This document shows positions 44,912 through 56,991 of a stretch of 64,000 nucleotides of DNA, one piece after another. Each line of letters starts with the position of its first letter. The first letter of the stretch is position 1. Origin of the DNA: Wolfiporia cocos (Eukaryota > Basidiomycota > Agaricomycetes > Polyporales > Phaeolaceae); contig JACCLO010000003.1 in NCBI GenBank assembly GCA_029448655.1, positions 186,001 to 250,000 of the forward strand, written 5' to 3'. Under the pieces are notes generated by a model that saw only the letters and a list, made by a program, of their open reading frames with translations, was not told the origin of the DNA and did no database searches. The position numbers were made by a program, and so were the translations under genes.

Positions 44912-45674
44912 TATTCCTAGGGATCCCCACTCAACCGGTGACCCTTGTTTCATGTATAACAACCCTATGACCATGGTCTTGTGATGTATCAGGTTCTAGC
45001 TGATATCTTGTGTCTAACCACAGGACTTCTACATTTCAGCCACTGTTGCGCTCAACCGCAACACTGCATATTTGTTATCTTAGCACGCTAGCCTTATGGA
45101 CTTAGTGGTAGCAGTACCAAGGACACTATGACCCCAGTTACAGAATTGTAGTATAAAACCTGATGAAAATACTGGTCAAGTTCCTCAGCTAGACCTTGTT
45201 GAATTACAAGGATCTTATACTTGTTCTCAAAGGCTTGAGCAATTAAGCCTGCAACTTGTATATTGACACTCTGACTCTGCTGAGTACAACAAGTAGTACA
45301 CTACTTGATACGGTGAGTAACTCGACTTAGTTATTTCAGCTGAACAGATATTCGATCCATAACAAATTATGCTTTGTGCACACAAAGATGAACAAGGTGC
45401 AGAGAGCAGGATCCAGTGGGCCAATGGCCAACTCTATGCTGATGCAACAGAGCTATATCCTGATGAAGATGTCAGCTCCACTTTTCGGCTTATCATTGGC
45501 AAGCATATAGTGCATGTCATTGTCTAGGTCAATTTGCCAGGATGTGAGTTTTGCTCACATCTCATCCCAGGAGTCCCCTGTGGAAAGGTGAATCATGGAG
45601 TTGAGTGGCTCAAAGTAAAAGACTCAGGTTTACATCAGGTTACCATACATTTGTCATATCAAGATGATTCAAAT

Positions 45675-46070
45675 TGACACAGACTACTGAATGTTATGTC
45701 ATCTACAAGCAGCCCCTTGGGCCCAAGTCCATAAGATTGGAACAAGGGTGACTCAGACTGGTAAGATAGAGTCTAAGTAGAGGGTTCATTGATGATAGTC
45801 GAGTGATGCATGCCAGAGATGATTGAGCAACCTGGGGGCAGAGCCCCAAGTCGAGAGATTGATTTGGCTAAGGTTGTAAGACCTCAGTGTAATGGTATAT
45901 ATATATACAAAATGGATCGTTACACTAGGAGATCAGACTCACCCTAAAGGCGTAGTCTGTGCACAATACATGTAATGCCCTGATGTAAGCGGTCATGTGT
46001 AAACTTCTGGGCCAGTGGTAATCTGATTCTGAATGCTGTACCTACTATCTAATCTAAGGGTCATGTGACA
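45675..46070 (-). repeat. LTR-like sequence (about 396 bp) with promoter hairpin
   Basis: It starts TGACACAG and ends CATGTGACA, but the flanks (CAAAT and TACCG) do not match, so the left boundary is uncertain. It contains TATATATATATAC (45896-45908) and, next to it, the inverted repeat CTAAGGT (45868-45874) / ACCTCAG (45881-45887) around TGTAAG. In minus-strand RNA the one non-Watson-Crick pair is G-U. Confidence 0.55.
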
Positions 46071-47443
46071 TACCGGTGCAGTAGTCCATGACGAATGCAC
46101 CAGAAGAGGGGTCAAGGAGCCGTGAGTTCGAGCCGGGGTAGAGCGGCTTGACCTATGTCGCAGGATCTGTGACACAAGCAATGCACCTTCATTTGCGCAA
46201 AATCATCACTTCGACGGAAAAGGGTCAATCCTTTTGGGCTTATGTCGATGGTGCATTGATCGGTGTGCCAGTGATCGAGGATACGAAGGGTCGGGACCCT
46301 TATCCTACGATGTCGAGCAGTCAGAATTGCTGACGTACGCCTCTGCTGTTACCGAGTACGCTCTTCTGATTAGCTATGTACAGTCGAGATGAACCACCCT
46401 GCGAGGACTAATACTTCCCTAATTACATCGTCGATCGCATCTTGGCTAATATTGACGATACACAAACATCTCTCGTCGGTTGCACATCGATCGGACGATG
46501 CCTGGTGATGCCATTCACTGACCTTTACATGTGAGCTGCAGAACAGCGTAGTCCTCCATACATATGGACAACCAGCCTCGGACAGGAGCGATTCCAGCAG
46601 ACAATAATTCTGCTCGGAGTGCGTGCAAGAGCAACAGGGGCCTACGCAGAACCCAGATACAACATAAAGCACCTGTGCGAGATCTGCACCTTCGGCAGTG
46701 TGAAGAGAAGTCCGAAGCCGCTCGCAGACACAATGCGGGGAAGATCTTCGCTAACTGTATATGGTCAGTCCCTGCGTAAAGAGGCTTCTCGTAAGTGGCG
46801 CCGAACATGAGCTGCGATATCGAAGCCTTCGGAGATTCGGACATGGTCGAGAATGCCTTCAGATTATCTTCCACCACTTGACCTCCGTCACCGGGTCCCC
46901 CGTAATTTCTACTTCACCAGCAAATCAATTCTCCGTGCATACCTCTTGTAGCCCCTGCTAAAGCCAATTCTGCGAGCACAAAATGTGCCTACATAATCTC
47001 GCAGCCGTTTGCCTGCAAGTGCCTGTGATTCTCATCGATCCCGGCCATCAGCGCACGCAGCAAGCGTCTTCATTTCCCGTCTGCTTCGACGGCCTCCGCA
47101 TTGACTGACAAGGTCGCCGAGCACGATCTCGGCGTTGCGAGCTGCCAGAAGACAAACCTAAAAGAGCACTTGACGTCGGAACCTCGTGTCCGGCCGCCAT
47201 GGGCTGGGAATCCTCTTATTCATGCCTATTTCCAAAAGCCACACCTTACATCGCAGCTTACTACGAGATGGAGCATATGGCTGGCCATGGGGTTGTAGAG
47301 GTACAGGGCATTGATGACTGGGCATATCAAACTCTGGGGGCATGTTGCGTTAAATACGACGGTACCGCGTCGGACTCGCTGGCATCAAAGGCTCAGACTG
47401 TTCACTTGTTCTAAGGACTGAGGACTGAGGAGGGCAAATCACC
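46071..47443. other. Gene-poor region
   Basis: Open stretches on both strands (46148-46333 plus, 46515-46877 minus) lack recognisable domains and do not extend by splicing. The 3' part is the presumed promoter of the DUF3429 gene. Confidence 0.4.
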
Positions 47444-48967
47444 ATGCTGCATCACACGCCAATGCTCAAGCTCGCGCGCGTGCAAACCGCGTTCTCGCGC
47501 CCCCTCTGGACGCTACATGCGCGCAGCACCCGATCGACGCACCGCGCGCTCCCGCTCCTCATCATGCCTCAGCGCACGAACACTCCTCTGTCTCTCGCAC
47601 CGCTCTTGCACAACCAGCTAATCGTCCGCGGTGCAGCAAGCTCGGTGTCGAACAAGCCTGGTTCGCAGACGTTCCGCCAAGCGGCGCAAAACATACGCGA
47701 GGAGGTCGGACACTCCGCCGGGGACCTCGCCAAGGCAATCGCGGGCGCGAACTGGTTCCAGGATGCGGTCGCCGCAAATCCGAAGCGGGACACGTTCGTG
47801 AGTATCGCTCTCTACACGTACCCGACGCCGCTTGCAAGCGCGAGCCCGTGAGCGATCACAGACGGTGCGACCGCCGTGCTGACGAGATGTATCGAAACGC
47901 AGCTAGGGATCACGAACGCGGTCGCGCACTCCGTGCCGCCGCAGTACATCGCCTTCGGGCTTGCGGGTGGGCTGCCGTACCTCGGCACGACCGCTGCGTC
48001 GATCTACATGGCGCGCCAGGCGGGGCTCGCTGCGATGGGTGCGTGCTCCCCTGCTCACTGCCGTTGCCAACCCACATGCTGACCATCTTCCGCGTGCTCG
48101 GGCAGACATGATATCACGCCTCGATCCGGGCGTGGCGATCACGATGTTTGACCACGCGCTGAACATCCAGATGACGTATGGTGCGGTAATGCTTTCCTTC
48201 CTCGGTGCGCTGCATTGGGGTTTCGAGTTTGCTGGCTATGGAGGCCACAAGGGGTGCGCGGCGTATCTGTCGCGCGGCACGCACGCGGTGCTGACCATAC
48301 GCCCGTCCTAGGTACAAGCGGCTCTTCCTGGGGGCGACGCCAGTCGTGCTCGGATGGTCTTCGCTCGCGCTACAGCCGGTTGAGGCGCTGATCGCACAGT
48401 TCGTTGCCTTCACGTGCATGTGGTGGGCAGACCTACGCGCAACGAATGCGGGCTGGAGTACGTATCCCGAACATGCTCACCTGCTGTCGGTAACTGACAT
48501 TGGCGCAATGTGCACCCAGCACCGCGGTGGTACAGCCAGTACCGGTTCTACCTGACGCTGCTCGCGGGGACATGCATCGTAGGCACGCTCTCTGCAACGA
48601 ACTACTGGGGACCCGTCGGCGGGCACGGCCTCATTAGTCACGATCTGAACATGGTACGTACCTCCTTCCCTGTTCTACGGTGACCGCCTTGTTAGGCATG
48701 CACGGGGTCGCGCTCGTGTCTAGTTGGAATCATCGCAAGGAACCGGTCACAGAGAGAGGCCGAAAGCTAGGCGAGGCAGCAACTAACGAGCTCCCACAGA
48801 TCCGCGCAATGCGAAAACAGAGAGAGCCAGAGTATGCAGGACTCGTAGGGGGAGATGTGGAGGCGGTCGCCGCGCCGCCAGACGCAGAGTCGTACGTGAT
48901 CGTGCGGAAGAAGCGGGCTCCCGAGTCAGAGTCAAAGCCTGAGCCCCGCGGCGGGGACGAAGCATGA
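47444..48967 (+). CDS. DUF3429/TMEM69-like mitochondrial membrane protein, 6 exons, 376 aa
   Basis: Exons: 47444-47801, 47862-48038, 48106-48253, 48312-48457, 48520-48653 and 48800-48967; 1131 nt in frame. The N-terminus is rich in Arg, Ser and Leu with few acidic residues, like a mitochondrial presequence. Further ATGs at 47462 and 47564 are possible starts. The core has the family pattern of four to five hydrophobic helices with YIAFGLAGGLPYLGT, YGAVMLSFLGALHWGFEF and WWADLRATNAGW. The C-terminus is charged and soluble. The function of this family is not established. The first intron was placed with donor GTATCG because the GTGAGT three bases upstream breaks the frame. The last intron is 146 bp with a CTAAC branch site. 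Confidence 0.85.
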
Positions 48968-49933
48968 ATGGAGCTGAATGAAGAAGGAGACGCGAAATGC
49001 GAAGCAGCTCGGGACCCAATATTGAGTCATCGACGGAGGGAGTGCGCAGCGAGGAAGCAGCTGGAAGACAAGGGAGTAAAGCGAGCGCAATAGGCAGAGG
49101 ATTCTATAGCTAGTACGGCAGCGTAGTTCGTGAAGGCGCGGATGCTCTGAAGCAGTCGCGGACGCTTCGAGTAGGCATGTCTGGACGAGTAGCAGTGCAC
49201 CAGGTGCATGTAAAATACGTCCGTATACAGTTTCAGGCCCGAAGGAAGCGAAAAAAAATTGCAGCGTTCGGGTTCGAAGAGGCGGGGGCAAATTGAGGGG
49301 TCTCAGGGTCGCTGACGTTGTCGCAGTGCGCGCGTGAGGTCAGACGATGCTCGAGCTTCGTCAAAAGAAAGCGAGAAGATATCGCGAGCAAGTTGGTTTC
49401 AAGAGCGGATGTAGGATTGGATGTAGTACGAATACAACCAGCTCGATCGGCTGCAGACGCCCATGCTGCTGCGCCCGCCGCCATGTTATTCTCCGTCGGT
49501 GCGACTCACATTGAAGACCCGCCAGACACCCTCGCCATCGCACCGGACGACGATATGTCTCATATCGTAAACATGCTGCGCAGCTGCCGCGTTGCAGCGG
49601 ACGAAATTCGCTAGCAATGTTGTATCAAAGGTTCACAGAATGGCCACATCAGTGCCGCAATTGCCGTGGCTGGGTCTCAGCGGCTCGACGTTGATCCTGC
49701 AAACAATTTTATGCGTCTTAGCTCACTCGGTACGTACCAATTTCGCTAATGTCTCTATTAACTCCGGAATATCATATGATGCTATTGCAAGGCCACACTT
49801 GTGGCCATGAGCAGATGGCTCGGTCTAGGATTGGTTGCTGGCCGGACCTTGGCCACGTCCATTTAAGCCTCCAGGCCACTCTCTCCTCTACAAATAGCTG
49901 AGCTTCACTCTGTTTCCTCCGCGCACTATCAGT
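48968..49933. other. Intergenic region; promoter of the following gene at its end
   Basis: No gene recognised. A TATA-like CATTTAAG at about 49860 lies 74 bases before the next ATG and is shared with the promoter at 54561. Confidence 0.5.
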
Positions 49934-51214
49934 ATGGCGACCCCAGAGCCCAGCCAAAAGTCACCTGCAAACCTCTCTGCTGCAACGATTGCACAAAGCG
50001 CGACATACGCCCTTCTCTCATACGTGATGTATATCTGGGCCCTCCGCTGGGTCGCGCTTGGACCGCTCTATGGCACCGGCACCAGGATTGCGACCAGTTT
50101 GGGACTGAACAAGCCGCTGCCCGCCACAACTGTGGCGCCATCACGCATAACAGATTTCTTACTTCGACTTGTTTTGATTCCCCTGCTTACTACCCCACTT
50201 TTCCTGGGATTCGGACTTGACAAGAGTTCGGACACAGACACAGGCACGGACACGGCCTCTGACACGGATTCAGATGACGCCTCAGGTCTGTCCGCCTTGC
50301 CCTTCTATATATGCTCCTTTCCTAACCTTCATTTGTCCTCGGCCACAGGCTCACCTTCAGCCTCAATAGACGATTACCAGAGCGAGATCTACGACAACTC
50401 GTCACTACCATGGGACTGGGACTCTCAGGATCCGGCCGTCCGCTGCTGGCTCTACCCCATCGACATGAGCGGGTGGTTCGGCTCACCAAGCGACGGTGTA
50501 AGCGAGGGCGAGTACGGCGGCGTGTCCATCGAGGTAGCAGACAAGCACGCTGGAAATATGAGCGCAGATGGCCTTTGGGATCAGCCGAACCAAGACGACG
50601 CCAACAGCTACGCTTGGCACGGCGCTGCAGGCGGCGAGAGCGAAGATGATGATGCACTGTTCGGTTTGGAAGATACTCTATTTGCCATGGACGACCCTGA
50701 TGTCCCCTCTCCCCTCCCGTCCCCCGAGCCCAATCCCGAGCTAGACCCTGACGTTTCATACTGGCTCAACCCCCCGCCAGACCCCGCCGCGTGGACGCTT
50801 CCCCCTTCTTCCTCTCCGTCCCAAATTGCGCCCGAGCCCGCGGACGAGAGCGTCAACGCGACTGAGAACGTGGATTTCACCGGCTCTGGGATAGAGTTGA
50901 GCAACACGAACGAGGATGGGGATGCGTCAAGTGGAGGGGACGGAAGCAGGAGCGGGAGCGAGAGTGGCGACGAGACCGCCTGCAGCTCGCGCTCGCGATC
51001 GGAGCCTCCTGCGTCGAGCGAGACAGAAGTTGGTTCGCTCGATGGTTCTGGTGAGGAGAATGAACCTGTGGGGAAGAAGCTGCAATGGAACGGGTGGTGG
51101 GCCGACCCTGCAGCGTGTTTCATGTGGCCGGACGACGCGAACCCCAATGTCTCGCCTCAGGGCGACTCTCACGCGTCGCCTGTGGATGGAGAGGGCGTAG
51201 GCTTTGAGGTATAA
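49934..51214 (+). CDS. Membrane-anchored acidic low-complexity protein, kinase-less relative of the gene at 54634
   Basis: Proposed exons 49934-50285 and 50349-51214 (405 aa). The 63-base intron is a multiple of three and contains CTAAC, so reading through it would give 426 aa. Two hydrophobic segments lie near residues 20-45 and 70-95. The rest is rich in Ser, Asp, Glu, Gly and Pro, apparently disordered, with isolated Trp-containing motifs (WNGWWADP, WDWDSQ). No catalytic domain is present. The architecture (N-terminal membrane segments, long acidic linker with an xWWAD motif), the core promoter and the spacing to the ATG resemble the kinase gene at 54634, so it may be a paralogue that lost or never had the kinase. 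Function unknown. Confidence 0.7.
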   Translation: MATPEPSQKSPANLSAATIAQSATYALLSYVMYIWALRWVALGPLYGTGTRIATSLGLNKPLPATTVAPSRITDFLLRLVLIPLLTTPLFLGFGLDKSSDTDTGTDTASDTDSDDASGLSALPFYICSFPNLHLSSATGSPSASIDDYQSEIYDNSSLPWDWDSQDPAVRCWLYPIDMSGWFGSPSDGVSEGEYGGVSIEVADKHAGNMSADGLWDQPNQDDANSYAWHGAAGGESEDDDALFGLEDTLFAMDDPDVPSPLPSPEPNPELDPDVSYWLNPPPDPAAWTLPPSSSPSQIAPEPADESVNATENVDFTGSGIELSNTNEDGDASSGGDGSRSGSESGDETACSSRSRSEPPASSETEVGSLDGSGEENEPVGKKLQWNGWWADPAACFMWPDDANPNVSPQGDSHASPVDGEGVGFEV

Positions 51215-54200
51215 CCGCTGCGAATTTGTTGGCCATAGAGCACGCGTTTTGTGCGAGGTCAAAACCTGTTCAGAATTGTTATACAGCTTCATGTCATGCA
51301 AAAAAGCGACGAAGTGGAGGTTTTCATGGTTTAAAGTACCAAAGTAGCACTCGCGCATGACTCACACGAACGTGTTTGAGATGCCATTGTTCAGACGTTA
51401 GCAAATCAATGTGTATGATCCCCGTGTTTTGTTCTTACAGTGATATCAATGCAGCGGTCGCGGTCGTAACGGCAATTTGCACAAGAGAACCGATATTCGT
51501 ATTCAAAGTGTGACGTGGAGCTGTGCATCTGTCATGAACAATGGTCGAGTGTGATAGGATAGGAGTATACAAATGTGCGCGCGGCCTCATTTTCACCACG
51601 ATGCCATGCACCAAGTTTACCGTATATCGTCAGCCATGTCCAAGTGGGTTTTGCATGTAGAACGTGCTCCTGATCAATCTAGATGCGTTTGTTTCGGAAT
51701 GCTAGATAATATGTTCCACAGACTCCAGTTTCGATGATTAGGTTGGAGGGCCCATCATAATGGATCAAGTCATAATTATCGGTTATGACTTGACCTTGTT
51801 CTGAAGATCAAGCCCTGTGCATTCTGACTTTGAACGCACAAAGCTTGGTCTACATCGCTCGCAACGGGCATGTCCGGTAGCGTATAACGTATCATTATCT
51901 AATTCCTGATCATACAGAGACGGAGGCGATATAGAATCTTATTGAAATGAATTTGTTTGATTGGCATACTCTCATGATGATAGACGGATCGAGGCCGTGT
52001 CTAATGTAAGCCTAAAGCACCCATGAGGTGAGAAATGAAACCTTCTATTCAGCAAAATACAAAGGCAGAGCGTAAGATGGCATCCAATGAATGGCTTCTT
52101 CAGCTCGCTAGAGGACATCGTGACAATTGCTGATGTTTGGGCTAGGCTCAGCATTGTGTAGAGAACCGAGGCCGTGGACAGTCGCAACTGAGAATGTCGC
52201 CGACAAAAAGTCCGGATCGGATGGTGACGTACTTCGAATCCAAGGCCGTGTACTCTGCAGTTTCGCAGGAAGCCCGAAGCCGTACTTCACGGTCTGAAGT
52301 ACCAAAGTAGCATTTGCGTATGTCTCACATGAATGTACTCTAAATGCCATTTTTCAGATGTTCACAAGTCAATGTATATGATTTTTGTGACAGTGATATC
52401 AATGCAGCGCTGGCAGGATCAACACCGAGCGGTCGCGGTCATAACGGCAACTTACACAAGAGCGCCGATATTCGTATCCAAAGTGTGACGTGGAACTGTG
52501 TCTGGCAAGAACAATGGTTCGGTATGGGAGGATAGGAGTATACCAAGGTGCGCACGACCTTATCTTCATCACGATCCCACGCACGACCTTATTTGTACGG
52601 CGTCAGAAATGTCCAAGTGGGGTTTGCAAGCAGAATGTATTCTTGATCAATCTGGGTGTGTTTGCTTCGGAGCAAGTATGTCCTATAAGCTCCACTTTTG
52701 AAATTCAGTTGTGGGGCGCGTGGATGCGGTTTTGTTGTCGGTTACGAAGCGACCTTACTCTGTAGTGTAGTTCCTGTGCCTTCCGTCACAAATCATGGCC
52801 TACACCGCCCGCAACAGGCATGTCTGGTTGCGTATAACACATCATTACCGGATGCTTGATCGCGCAGACGAACACGAAGCTAGTAGTTTGATTGGCATAT
52901 CCTCAAGAAGATAAATGGATCGACGCCACGTTCGATGTAAACTTAAAAAACACCCATGGGGAAGAAGGCGAAACCTTCTATTTAGTAGTATACAGAGGCA
53001 CCGTGTAGAATGGCATTCAGTAAAGCAGATGGCTTCTTCAGCAAGACAGAAGACATCGTGTCGCTCGAAATTATCGCTAGCGTTTGGGCCAGGCTCAGCA
53101 TTGTGCAGAGAACTGAGGCCGTGGACAGTGGCAATTGAGAATGTCGCCGACGAAAAGTCCGGATTGGACGGTGACGTGCTTCGACTTCAACAAGGCCGCG
53201 TACTTCGCAGTTTAGCCCCGAAGCCATACATTCGAGCGTGCATGCGGTCCGGAATCCTTGCATGCTTGTATCTTCTTCATACGTAAATCATGAACTGCTA
53301 CCCTGACGTTTTGTGAGTGGCCCACCATTCGCATCGACATATCCTGGAGCACAGTATCCCTGTAGACCGTACCTATATCCGCGTCCTAAGGCGAACAGAG
53401 TAATATCAATTGCGCACCAAACTCGGACCTTTTGCATGACCATGCCAATCATTCCTCCGGCGCTATGCTCAGCTATCAGCGCACGCAGTCACCATTAAGC
53501 TTCCCACAGCCTCCGAATTCGTCTGGCAAGGAAGCCAAGCCCCCACCTCGGTGGTTCGCACCGCACACTCTGGGGGCCACTTGATTCCAAGCACACCAGC
53601 AACCCTTCCCCGGCCGCCATGTGCTAGTCACTTGACGCTACATCTCATAATGTAGCTCACAGCGAGGTGGAGCGTGCCTAGCCGTGGGGCGCCGATGTGC
53701 AATGCATCGACGGCGGGGCTCATAATTTGCGCAATTCAGGGCCACGCCCCGCATCGCAGTGCGCGCGCAGGCAGGATCACGAACGCGCCCATATCACGGC
53801 GCTTATTGCGCCGCTCGTCGCGATCACGTGCGCAAGATGGATGGATGCGTGCGTCTCTGCACGCGCTACTGCTGGAGGACCGCCGGCTGGCGCGGGATGT
53901 CCGACGATGATCAGGCGCAGTTAACCTACCTTTCATTCTGCTCTATGTGGGCTGAGGGCATGGTGTTGCGTAGATCCGCGCGATTCTGAAACGGAAGGAG
54001 CGAGCAAGCTGGAGGCGTCGCGGAAGGTCGCACGGGGAGGCAGTAGGTAGTCAAGTGGCCTGGCAGAGGGTTCTGCTAATGCACCAGGGCCTGCGAAGCT
54101 CTATAATCAGCGAGCCAATGCAGATGCGTGTATATGCGCATCGGATGATGCCCGAGTTACGCATTCGAGGGGTATAAACTCGCGGGGGCAACCAGCGGAT

Positions 54201-54633
54201 GCAAGAATCCAGGAAGAATTTATACAGGATCCCCACTTGCCCTTCAGGGTGCAAACGTGAGAAGGGCTGGTCATGAGAGCGCTGCACGGTGCAATTCGGC
54301 TCGCTACGCGCCCTGCCATAGCCTCCTCGGACCTTGCTCCTCTGCGGTCATGTCCTCAATTGCCAGCTCGACGATTGAAGCCTGGGCGTCTGCATATCGG
54401 GGAGTACCCGTTATGTCCTCGTCGCCCCAGGCACGTCCTTCAGCTTGTGTTGTTTGGGCTGCTTACGATCTCCCTTATACTGGCAGTCAATGGATGGCAC
54501 CAGCCATGGCCACAATGTCGGTGATCATGATCCGATCTGGGCCACCTAGTCCCAAGGCCCTATTTAAGACTCTTGGGCCACTCCCCCTTCGACTTTCCGA
54601 CGTCTCAGCTTCGCTCCTCCCCTCATTGTCATC
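51215..54633. other. Gene-free interval with a tandem duplication
   Basis: Two diverged copies of a roughly 0.95-kb unit lie at about 51340-52280 and 52290-53220. The remainder (53221-54500) shows no convincing gene. The promoter of the kinase gene (TATTTAAG at 54561) ends the interval. Confidence 0.5.
51340..53220. repeat. Tandem duplication, two units of about 0.95 kb
   Basis: Matching landmarks occur in the same order in both units: AAGTACCAAAGTAGCA (51337 and 52297), TGATATCAATGCAGCG (51441 and 52394), CCGATATTCGTAT (51491 and 52465), AAACCTTCTATT (52037 and 52970) and CCGTGGACAGT (52170 and 53119). No coding frame is conserved between the units. Confidence 0.75.
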
Positions 54634-56991
54634 ATGAAACCGAAACCCTCTACCCCATCGCCAATCGTTCCCAACATCGCGCAAGGTGTGGTCGCACAGA
54701 TCATCTGCGCTCTCATGTCTTGCGCGATACACTGGTGCATCCTCGGATGGGCCACTTTGGTTCACTCGCTGCAGAACGGCATCCAGTCATTCCTCGAGCG
54801 TAGGGCCGACTCAGTGTCGTCGAGACCCATCTCTGGCCTCAAGATCGTGACATCGGCGGGTCTCAGCCGCCTGTGGCCCGCTTCGGTTGTGGCACCATCC
54901 TTCCTCCTGAAAATCCTCGCTCGCGCCCTATCGCCTTCAATTCCGGCTCCCCTCTTCTTCAACACGGATGCAGTTACGGGTCACGCCTCGCCATCCTCCT
55001 CCGCCCAGGTCCCGCTCGCATCCTCATCCATGTCCTCCTCCCCCGAGCCCACTACCCCACTCGAGCGCTCTCCTCCCCCTTCGTGTCCCTCACCGTCCTC
55101 GGACGACAGCTCCTGGGGTGTTTACGATATCAGCGGCTGGGGCAATCCCACCTCCACCGATGCGTCCAACGCCTGCACGATCGACGCATGGACCGCTGGC
55201 GTCCCCGCGCGGGATGCAGATCCTGGGTGGGGGGACGAAGGGAGGGACGGAAGTGGGGGTGGGTCGGACACCGTCTTCGGCTCTGACTCCAGCGCTGGCG
55301 GCTCGAGCGGGACGGACGTCGGCTCGCCGGATGGGGAGGACAAAGACGTGAACGCGTGGTGGGCCGACACCGCGCAGGTGCACGACCCGACACAGGACGA
55401 GGACGACACGCAGCCCGCCTTCGGCACGGACGAGCCGCCGGGCTACAACTCCACCGCCGCATGGGCTTCCGGCTCCTCCATGTCCTCCTCGCCGCGCGCG
55501 GCCTGCGAGGACGCCGACGCGGGCTGGGAGCGCGTCTGGACGCGGCTCGCGCGCGACACGCGCCCGCTGCTCGTCCTCCGCAACGCGCGCACGGCGTACG
55601 ACGTGTACGGCGCGCTCGGCGCGGGCACCTTTGGCACGGTCCTGCTCGGCGCGGACGCGCGCAGCGGGCTGCTCGTCGCGATCAAGGTGCTCGACAAGGC
55701 TGCGTTCGTCGCGCGCGCGTGGGGCGGTGACGCGGACGCGTGGGGCGCGCTAGCGCAGGAGGCCACCGCGATGGCGCGCGCGGTCGGCGGCGTGTCGGCG
55801 CCCCCCGCGCGGAAGGGGGGCGAGGCCGCGGCGCGCGGCGCGTGTGAGCCCGCAGAGGGTCCGCTTGCGACCTCTGGCGCGGACAGCCCGTTCCTCGCGC
55901 ACCTGCTCGCGTGCTGGGACGACCGCGCAAAGGTCTACCTCGTCATGGTGTGTGCGCCTGCATTTCTCCCGTCTGGTTGTGCAGCTCACGCGTACGCACG
56001 CACAGCGATATTACCCCACGACGCTCTACGACTACGTCTGCGACAAGGAGCCCGACGCGGCGGCGCTCAAGATCTACTGCGCAGAAATGGTGCGTTGCCG
56101 CCTGCCGCTGCCGCGCGTTAGCTGACCGTCCACAGGCGCTGGGCGTGCTCGACCTGCACACAAAGGTCGGGATGTGGCACCGGGACATCAAGCTCGGGAA
56201 CACGATGCTCGACGCGGTGGGGCACGCCGTGCTCGTCGACTTTGGCGTCGGCCACGCGCTGCCCGCGGGCGTGCGCAGCGCGGACGCGGGCACGTTCGGG
56301 TACGCGGGCACGCCGGGGTACCTCGCGCCGGACGTGCTGCGCTCGTGCGCGGACGAGACGGCCTGGTACGGCCACACGGTCGACGTGTACTCGCTCGGCG
56401 TCGTCTTCTGGGAGCTGGCGTGCGCCGCGAACGCGCCGCACTACGACTCGCTCGACGAGTGGGCGCAGGCCCGGCTCGACACCGCGCGCGTCGCCGATCC
56501 CTTGTGGCGCGATCTGATCGAGAAGGTGCGTGCGATTTGCAAGTTGGAGAGGAGCCGGTTTTGATCCTGGGCGTGCGGGCGCCCGCGCGCATCTAGATGG
56601 TCGACGCGGACCCTGAGACGCGCATGTCGCCCGAGCAGGTGCTCGCGCACCCCTTCTTCGCGGACGTCGACCTCGCCGCGCTGCGCGAGGGGCGCTACGA
56701 GCGTGCGTGCACTCCCTGCCTCCTCCCTGTCCGTTGCGCTCACCCTCCCCCCGCACAGACTCGTCCAAGCCCGACCGGCTACCGTGGATCTACGCGCCGC
56801 GGCCGTCCTTCCTCGCATCTGTGCCGTGGTACGACGATTCATACAGGGGAGAGTGCTTCCGCTCTGTGTGGGAGTGCGCCCCGGAGCGCGTCGTCGACCC
56901 TCGCCACGGGGCCGTCTTCCTCGCGGACCTTTTCCCTGAAGATCCGAAGGAACCAGAAGACCGACAGGAAGTAGACCAAAAGGAGGCGTAG
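54634..56991 (+). CDS. Membrane-anchored serine/threonine protein kinase, 5 exons, 708 aa
   Basis: Exons 54634-55947, 56006-56089, 56136-56525, 56597-56702 and 56759-56991; 2127 nt in frame. The N-terminal 110 residues contain hydrophobic segments likely to anchor the protein, then a Ser/Asp/Gly-rich linker (to about 300). The kinase domain has the glycine loop GAGTFGTVLLG (about 326), the VAIK lysine (about 351), a Gln-Glu-Ala helix C glutamate, WHRDIKLGN (about 480-488), DFG (about 503), GTPGYLAPDV in the activation segment (APD in place of APE), and the C-lobe RMSPEQVLAHPFF. An Ala/Gly-rich insertion sits between the lysine and the hinge. All residues for catalysis are present, so it is probably active, phosphorylating Ser/Thr. 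Substrate and membrane are unknown. GC content is far higher in the kinase exons than in the surroundings. Confidence 0.85.

Larger units (their letters stand above)
43633..45364 (-). repeat. LTR-B copy 3, split by a nested LTR
   Basis: It starts TGTTGACA at 43633 and ends CCATAACA at 45364. After removing the insertion at 43693-44911 and one 5-bp duplication its length is 508 bp, matching copy 1 (507 bp). No flanking duplication. Confidence 0.75.

Noticed and set aside
46090..46150. B-box-like GAGTTCGAGCC suggesting a tRNA
   Set aside because: The bases around it do not form a T stem and no A box or acceptor stem precedes it at the right distance.
46148..46877. Short frames on both strands upstream of the DUF3429 gene
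   Set aside because: No domain, no consistent splice pattern and overlapping on opposite strands.
48654..48799. Alternative acceptor at about 48694 extending the last DUF3429 exon
   Set aside because: The later acceptor after a CTAAC branch site joins directly to conserved-looking sequence and keeps phase; the alternative needs a different phase.
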